A stretch of 64,000 nt of DNA. It comes from Alphaproteobacteria bacterium (GTDB taxonomy: Bacteria > Pseudomonadota > Alphaproteobacteria > Rs-D84). Both the position numbers and the translations under genes were made by a program. This document shows, one piece after another, positions 59,070 to 64,000 of this stretch; positions within the stretch are counted from its first letter, which is position 1, and each line of letters opens with the position of its first letter. Where the stretch lies: the NCBI GenBank assembly GCA_016927735.1, contig JAFGMC010000010.1:1-64000 (forward strand). The letters run 5' to 3'. Under the pieces are notes generated by a model. The model searched no databases. It saw only the letters and a list, made by a program, of their open reading frames with translations, and was not told the DNA's origin.

Positions 59070-59780
59070 TTAAAACAAAACATTAACTTTTACACCGAAT
59101 TGATATTCGCTGCTTGAAAATTCATAATCAAGATGACCAACATATTGTGTACGACCGTATTTACGAACAAGTTTAAAATTCGCCCATTCTTGATCAAAAC
59201 TTGGGTTTGTCGATTTTTTAATATCAAATCCAATACCTGTCATCCAATTTTGACTGACCCTGAGATACATTTCTGGAATAAGATCAATATATGCCATTCC
59301 ACTGACCTCATCAAAAATCCAACTTGTTTTCAAAGTTCCTGCAAGTGTGACAGCAGACCATCTGCGCCCAATACGCATACCAGCATAATATATTGTATCA
59401 GCAAATTCTGGTGAACGAATTTTTTTATTACCACCAAAATTTACACCAAACAAAGCGTCTGATATAACATTATCTTCATTTGATAAACGGTAAACCGTAC
59501 CCAATCCGATATTTGAAAATCCATCTTCTGTACCATTAAGATCTTGTTGATATTTCATATCAGCAGATAATGATAATTTATCAGTCACACCATAAGAGAA
59601 AGTTTGTGACAAGCGCATAATACTGTCGTTAAAATACAATCCAGATTTGGAAAGAAAATCCCCAGTTTTTTCTATAAACATTGGATCTGCAGTATCATAT
59701 TCAACATCTGCATGTGCCGTTAAAAATGGCATAAAACACAAAGTCATTGCAGAAAAAATTAAACTTATTTTATTTTTCAT
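59070..59780 (-). CDS. Outer-membrane beta-barrel-like protein
   Basis: Signal peptide; alternating amphipathic strands; C-terminal F (KVNVLF). Confidence 0.65.
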   Translation of the reverse strand: MKNKISLIFSAMTLCFMPFLTAHADVEYDTADPMFIEKTGDFLSKSGLYFNDSIMRLSQTFSYGVTDKLSLSADMKYQQDLNGTEDGFSNIGLGTVYRLSNEDNVISDALFGVNFGGNKKIRSPEFADTIYYAGMRIGRRWSAVTLAGTLKTSWIFDEVSGMAYIDLIPEMYLRVSQNWMTGIGFDIKKSTNPSFDQEWANFKLVRKYGRTQYVGHLDYEFSSSEYQFGVKVNVLF

Positions 59781-59885
59781 CTTTTAATCTCACCGTAAAA
59801 ACGGACACTGTACAACCCCCAGGCTTTGATAAAATATTAACATAATAATTTTTCAAGGCCCCTTTATAAAAGAAGCCTTAAATCT

Positions 59886-61082
59886 TTAGAAATGCAATAT
59901 TGCTTGCAAACCAACCGATGTTTCTGAATTGTTATCAATTCTTGCGGTTCCTATATTTGTAAGTTCTGTTACTCCTGCTGCCGGTTCATACCACCAAAAT
60001 CCAAGATCTTTACCGTCTGCATTATCATAAATTGCTGTTTTTACATAAAAATTCAAAGCGAAAGAATCATATGGTTGCCATCCAATTGCTGCCTTTAAAG
60101 TTCCTTGATTATGCCAATCATAATTACCCATCACAGCTTCCAAGTTTAATGTCCAATCAGCTTCCAATACGCTGAACACACCAACACCACCTTCGAAATA
60201 TGTTGCTTTGCTGTCGCCAGTTTTATAGGCAATAAACAAAGCTGCATCATCACTTGAAATTCCATTACCATATGAATTTCCATCAAAATCTACCAACCAA
60301 CCACGGGCCAAACCATAGATTGTAGAAGAAGATGTTTTATAACCTGCTTTTAAATCAACTGCATAAAAGCTGGCCATGTCTTTTTGTTTTTGGTAATAAC
60401 CAGAAACTGTTGAAATCCATTTTGAATTATCAACTAAACGCCATTGCAAACCAAGACCATACAAATTCATACTAGAATCCGTCATCTCATCGTCAGCGGC
60501 TGTTTCCCAATCCATTGCATATTTAGAAGAATCAAAACGCATCATACCCAAAACAGCAACGTTATCTGTGATACCGTAACTGACATCTTCTTTAACAGCG
60601 AACTGTGTCATTTTCCATTTTGCTTCTAAATCACTTAATGCTGGTCCAGATGTTTGATTAATTACGAAATCATATGAACTGGTTGTGTACCCCATATCTG
60701 TGACAGATCCAAACTTCCCTTTTAATGGTTGAAAGAAAGGATGTGATAAATAGTATTTACGCTGTGCAGCTGTACGTGATGAATCAGTACGTGATGTTCT
60801 GTCAGCCGAAGTTGATGTTCTTCCTTCATATTCTTTGTACAAATTGCTTCGTTTAGAAGGCTGTATATAATAAATATCATTATTATCTTTTACAGCATAA
60901 GTCTTCGAAGTACTGCGTGTTTCATATTTTTCATAATTAACATTGGTAAGTGTACGAACACCCGGTTCACCAGTTAAATCTGCACTGGATGCACCACTGA
61001 ATCCTGTATTTGTTGCTGCCCAAACATTGGACATACCAAATACTGCGACCGCCCAAATAAATAAAGACATCTGTTTCTTCAT
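59886..61082 (-). CDS. Outer-membrane beta-barrel-like protein
   Basis: Signal peptide; C-terminal F (LQAILHF); aromatic girdle-like strands. Confidence 0.65.
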   Translation of the reverse strand: MKKQMSLFIWAVAVFGMSNVWAATNTGFSGASSADLTGEPGVRTLTNVNYEKYETRSTSKTYAVKDNNDIYYIQPSKRSNLYKEYEGRTSTSADRTSRTDSSRTAAQRKYYLSHPFFQPLKGKFGSVTDMGYTTSSYDFVINQTSGPALSDLEAKWKMTQFAVKEDVSYGITDNVAVLGMMRFDSSKYAMDWETAADDEMTDSSMNLYGLGLQWRLVDNSKWISTVSGYYQKQKDMASFYAVDLKAGYKTSSSTIYGLARGWLVDFDGNSYGNGISSDDAALFIAYKTGDSKATYFEGGVGVFSVLEADWTLNLEAVMGNYDWHNQGTLKAAIGWQPYDSFALNFYVKTAIYDNADGKDLGFWWYEPAAGVTELTNIGTARIDNNSETSVGLQAILHF

Positions 61083-61140
61083 TATAAAACTCCTTGTTGA
61101 TTACATTATACCATAAACCATACCGCCAAAAAAGTGATTA

Positions 61141-61299
61141 TTAGTAATGCTTTGGTTCAAGTTTTGATTTTTTTATTTTCGGTTTTTTATTCTTCTTAAA
61201 TTGTTTTTTAATCTTAGTCCAAAATTTATTATAAGGGACAAGAGCAAATAACATATTTACAACCAATTTTTTTAAAATACTAAATATTATTGAAATCAT
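61141..61299 (-). CDS. Small basic single-TM protein directly downstream of ftsK
   Basis: MISIIFSILKKLVVNMLFALVPYNKF followed by a Lys-rich tail; ATG 1 nt after the ftsK stop. Confidence 0.4.
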   Translation of the reverse strand: MISIIFSILKKLVVNMLFALVPYNKFWTKIKKQFKKNKKPKIKKSKLEPKHY

Positions 61300-61300
61300 T

Positions 61301-63529
61301 TTATAATATACGTCTTTTATTATTTGCATCTGGTTGACTGACTATACCTTCGGCTTCCATTCTTTCCATGAATCCAGCCGCCTTGTTATATCCAACCCCC
61401 AATCTTCTTTGAATATATGAAATAGTTGGTTTTTTATCCCTGATAACATATTCTTTTGCTTGAGTATAAAGATCTGCATCTTTTTCATCTTTGGATATCG
61501 GCATTCCAGGAATTGCAGACATACCAGACCCAGCCATACTGGTTGCATCATCATTATCCACAACACCTTCTATAAATTCAGGTTCGCCCTGGCCGCGCAA
61601 GAAATCTGCGACTTTATTAATTTCGGTATTTTCTATTAACGATCCGTGAATTCTGACAGGAACACGTCCAGCCTCACTGAATAACATATCACCAAACGCC
61701 AATAATTGTTCCGCACCTTTTTCACCGAGTGTTGTTCCACTGTCAATAGAGCTGCGAGCTTGGAAGGAAATACGTGTAGGGAAGTTTGCCTTGATAACAC
61801 CAGTTATAACTGTTGTGTCTGGTCGTTGTGTTGCTGCAACCAGGTGAATTCCAGCTGCACGCGCCTTTTGTGCCAGACGTTGTACACAGGCCTCAACCTC
61901 TTTTCGTGCAACAGACATCAGATCTGCAACCTCATCAATAATAATAACCATGTATGGCATATCTGATAAATCAACTTCTTGTTCTTCAAACTCCAACCCA
62001 CCAGTTTCAGAATCAGTACCAACTGCAACATGCTTTGTTATTGTTTTACCAGCTGCGCGTAATTTTGCAACCGTATCGTTATACCCCTCAATATTTTGAG
62101 CACCAACATCTTTTAATTTCTTATAACGTTCTTCCATTTCACGAACAGACCATTTTAGTGCATTTACAGAATCATTTGGGTCTGTCAAAACAGGTGTTAT
62201 TAAATGTGGAATACTATCCCACAATGTAAAATCAACCCCTTTGGGATCCACGATAAGTAATTTACATTTATCAGGTGTAAAATTATATAGAACAGACATT
62301 ATAATAGATTGAACAAATACAGATTTACCAGAACCAGTACGACCAGCAATCAAAAGATGGGGCATTTTCGCCAAATCAAAATACATTGGGTTTCCACCAA
62401 TATCAACCCCCAATGCCAATGGTATTTTGTATTTTGAATTTATAAATGTTGGATTAGTTATCAAAGACTGGAAACGAACAGGTTGTCTGTCCATATTAAC
62501 CATTTCAACACCAATATAGTTGGTACGTGGAATATGCGCTATACGTATATTTTCTGTCGCCATGGCACGCGTCATATCTTTTACAGTTTCAGTCACTTTG
62601 GAAATACGTACACCGCTGTCCGGCTCAAATTCATAAAGCGTAACAATTGGGCCCGGTCTGATACCAACAACATGACCATAAACACCAAATTCTTCAAAAT
62701 GTGCCTCCAGCGCGATACCATTTCTTTTTAATTCCGGGGTTACAATATTTTTTCCAAAATTAGATTTTTCTAAAAATAACGGATCTGGTAATTCATATTC
62801 ATTTTCGCCAGCGCTTGATTTACTGCGTACAACGCGTTTTTTTGCAATTACATTTTTACGTTTTGGTCTTGCAACAACTTCTTCTTCATCTGTATCTTCT
62901 TCATATTCTTCGTATTCTTCTATCTCTTCTGATTCTTGTGGTTTTACAAGATGAAACACAGACAACAACCAAATAACAGATTTATATAAGGCATGCAAAA
63001 CCGAACGTAAATCATTCAGTTTTATATTTAACATTTTGCCCGCTATTAACAAAAACATAATAAAGAAAGCTATACCAAAAACAAACACCCAGCTTCCAAA
63101 TAAGGAAGATAAATCATGCGACACCACACTTCCAATAAGACCACCAAAAGAATTTGCAGGTGAAACTGTCCCCAATCCTGCAGCACCTAAACAAATCGCA
63201 ACAAATCCGCGCAACAGGTTGTATTCTGGGGCACGTTCATCATCCCAATTCATAATAAAAGATATACCACTGCGAACTAAACACAGAAATAAAAATAACG
63301 CTGGAATAAAACCAATACTGTATCTGATAAAACCAACCACATAATCTATTACACCCTGTGTGCCAAAATCACTACTGACTGCAAAACCATCTAAATAAGG
63401 ATTATGAAATAATAATGCTATGGATAAAAAGATACCAAAAAACAATATTATAATTCCGACAACACGCATCCCCAGGCTTTTAAGCGCATTGGAAAATCTT
63501 TCTGGTAAAAAATTTGCTTTATTAGACAT
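61301..63529 (-). CDS. ftsK: DNA translocase FtsK
   Basis: Four N-terminal TMs, Walker A IAGRTGSGKSVF, IIIDEVADLM, C-terminal gamma winged helix. Confidence 0.95.
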   Translation of the reverse strand: MSNKANFLPERFSNALKSLGMRVVGIIILFFGIFLSIALLFHNPYLDGFAVSSDFGTQGVIDYVVGFIRYSIGFIPALFLFLCLVRSGISFIMNWDDERAPEYNLLRGFVAICLGAAGLGTVSPANSFGGLIGSVVSHDLSSLFGSWVFVFGIAFFIMFLLIAGKMLNIKLNDLRSVLHALYKSVIWLLSVFHLVKPQESEEIEEYEEYEEDTDEEEVVARPKRKNVIAKKRVVRSKSSAGENEYELPDPLFLEKSNFGKNIVTPELKRNGIALEAHFEEFGVYGHVVGIRPGPIVTLYEFEPDSGVRISKVTETVKDMTRAMATENIRIAHIPRTNYIGVEMVNMDRQPVRFQSLITNPTFINSKYKIPLALGVDIGGNPMYFDLAKMPHLLIAGRTGSGKSVFVQSIIMSVLYNFTPDKCKLLIVDPKGVDFTLWDSIPHLITPVLTDPNDSVNALKWSVREMEERYKKLKDVGAQNIEGYNDTVAKLRAAGKTITKHVAVGTDSETGGLEFEEQEVDLSDMPYMVIIIDEVADLMSVARKEVEACVQRLAQKARAAGIHLVAATQRPDTTVITGVIKANFPTRISFQARSSIDSGTTLGEKGAEQLLAFGDMLFSEAGRVPVRIHGSLIENTEINKVADFLRGQGEPEFIEGVVDNDDATSMAGSGMSAIPGMPISKDEKDADLYTQAKEYVIRDKKPTISYIQRRLGVGYNKAAGFMERMEAEGIVSQPDANNKRRIL

Positions 63530-63584
63530 AAGGGCATTGTATCACAAAATTAAGTGTAATAAAAGTATCGTCCAATTATTATTG

Positions 63585-64000
63585 CTATTTCTTATTATAA
63601 AAAACACTTTTTATGATATCAGCTGAAATCATACCAATAAATGCGCCCAGGATTACATCTGATGGGAAATGTGCACCAAATGATATTCGTGACAAACCAA
63701 TAATTATTGCCAGCGTCCATGTTGCCCATTTGTATTTTGGAAACAATAATCCAATCATAACCAGACCGGCAAAGCTGGCAGTGGTGTGACCAGATGGCAT
63801 AGAATTAAATGCCCATTCATTTGTCATTGGATAAAAACCCGATTGCCCGAGGGCCTCATAAAATATCGGACGCTGACGACCGAAACCAAACTTTAAAAAT
63901 CCAGAAATCAAACTTGCAAAAAAGACAGAGCAAAATATTAAAAAACCAGAATTAGTTTTTGATTTTTCTATAAAATTATTAATTATGTTTTTTAGATTAA
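63585..64000 (-). CDS. PAP2 family phosphatase, 5' end beyond the window
   Basis: KFGFGRQRP, MPSGHTTASFA, SRISFGAHFPSDV; frame stays open upstream of the annotated TTG to the window edge. Confidence 0.88.
   Translation of the reverse strand, partial: NLKNIINNFIEKSKTNSGFLIFCSVFFASLISGFLKFGFGRQRPIFYEALGQSGFYPMTNEWAFNSMPSGHTTASFAGLVMIGLLFPKYKWATWTLAIIIGLSRISFGAHFPSDVILGAFIGMISADIIKSVFYNKK

Noticed and set aside
1-64000. CRISPR arrays, transposases, integrases, prophage modules
   Set aside because: No regularly spaced repeats and no ORFs with such domains seen; the two tRNAs show no adjacent integrase

Overview
AT-rich 64 kb chromosomal window. Gene content suggests a reduced-genome alphaproteobacterium of the gut/host-associated type (taxonomy is inference). 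Most of it is housekeeping: uvrC-pgsA, dnaJ, parE, dnaA, dprA, plsY, rpsT, sufBC and a separate sufS-sufT-sufE, gatCAB, miaB, tatA/tatBC, lolA, recJ, ftsI, trxA, dksA, thrS, gltX, trmB, rarA, ftsK, plus tRNA-Phe(GAA) and tRNA-Lys(CTT). I saw no rRNA, CRISPR array, transposase or prophage. The points most worth a second look are: (1) an 18-aa leader ORF with six consecutive Thr codons upstream of a TGS-less thrS; (2) a structured leader with mutually exclusive pairings and a terminator directly upstream of a Cys-rich secreted protein, resembling c4 antisense RNA/attenuators; (3) an autotransporter-like gene split by a G6 tract that one extra G would restore; (4) a YbeY-Lnt fusion; (5) CdaA-type diadenylate cyclase in an apparent alphaproteobacterium; (6) a cluster of orphan genes sharing one promoter architecture beside tRNA-Lys; (7) an uncharacterised four-gene operon ending in an RHH protein; (8) an 18/19-bp inverted repeat in the dnaA leader. 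All calls are by eye from the sequence and supplied ORFs; no database search was run.
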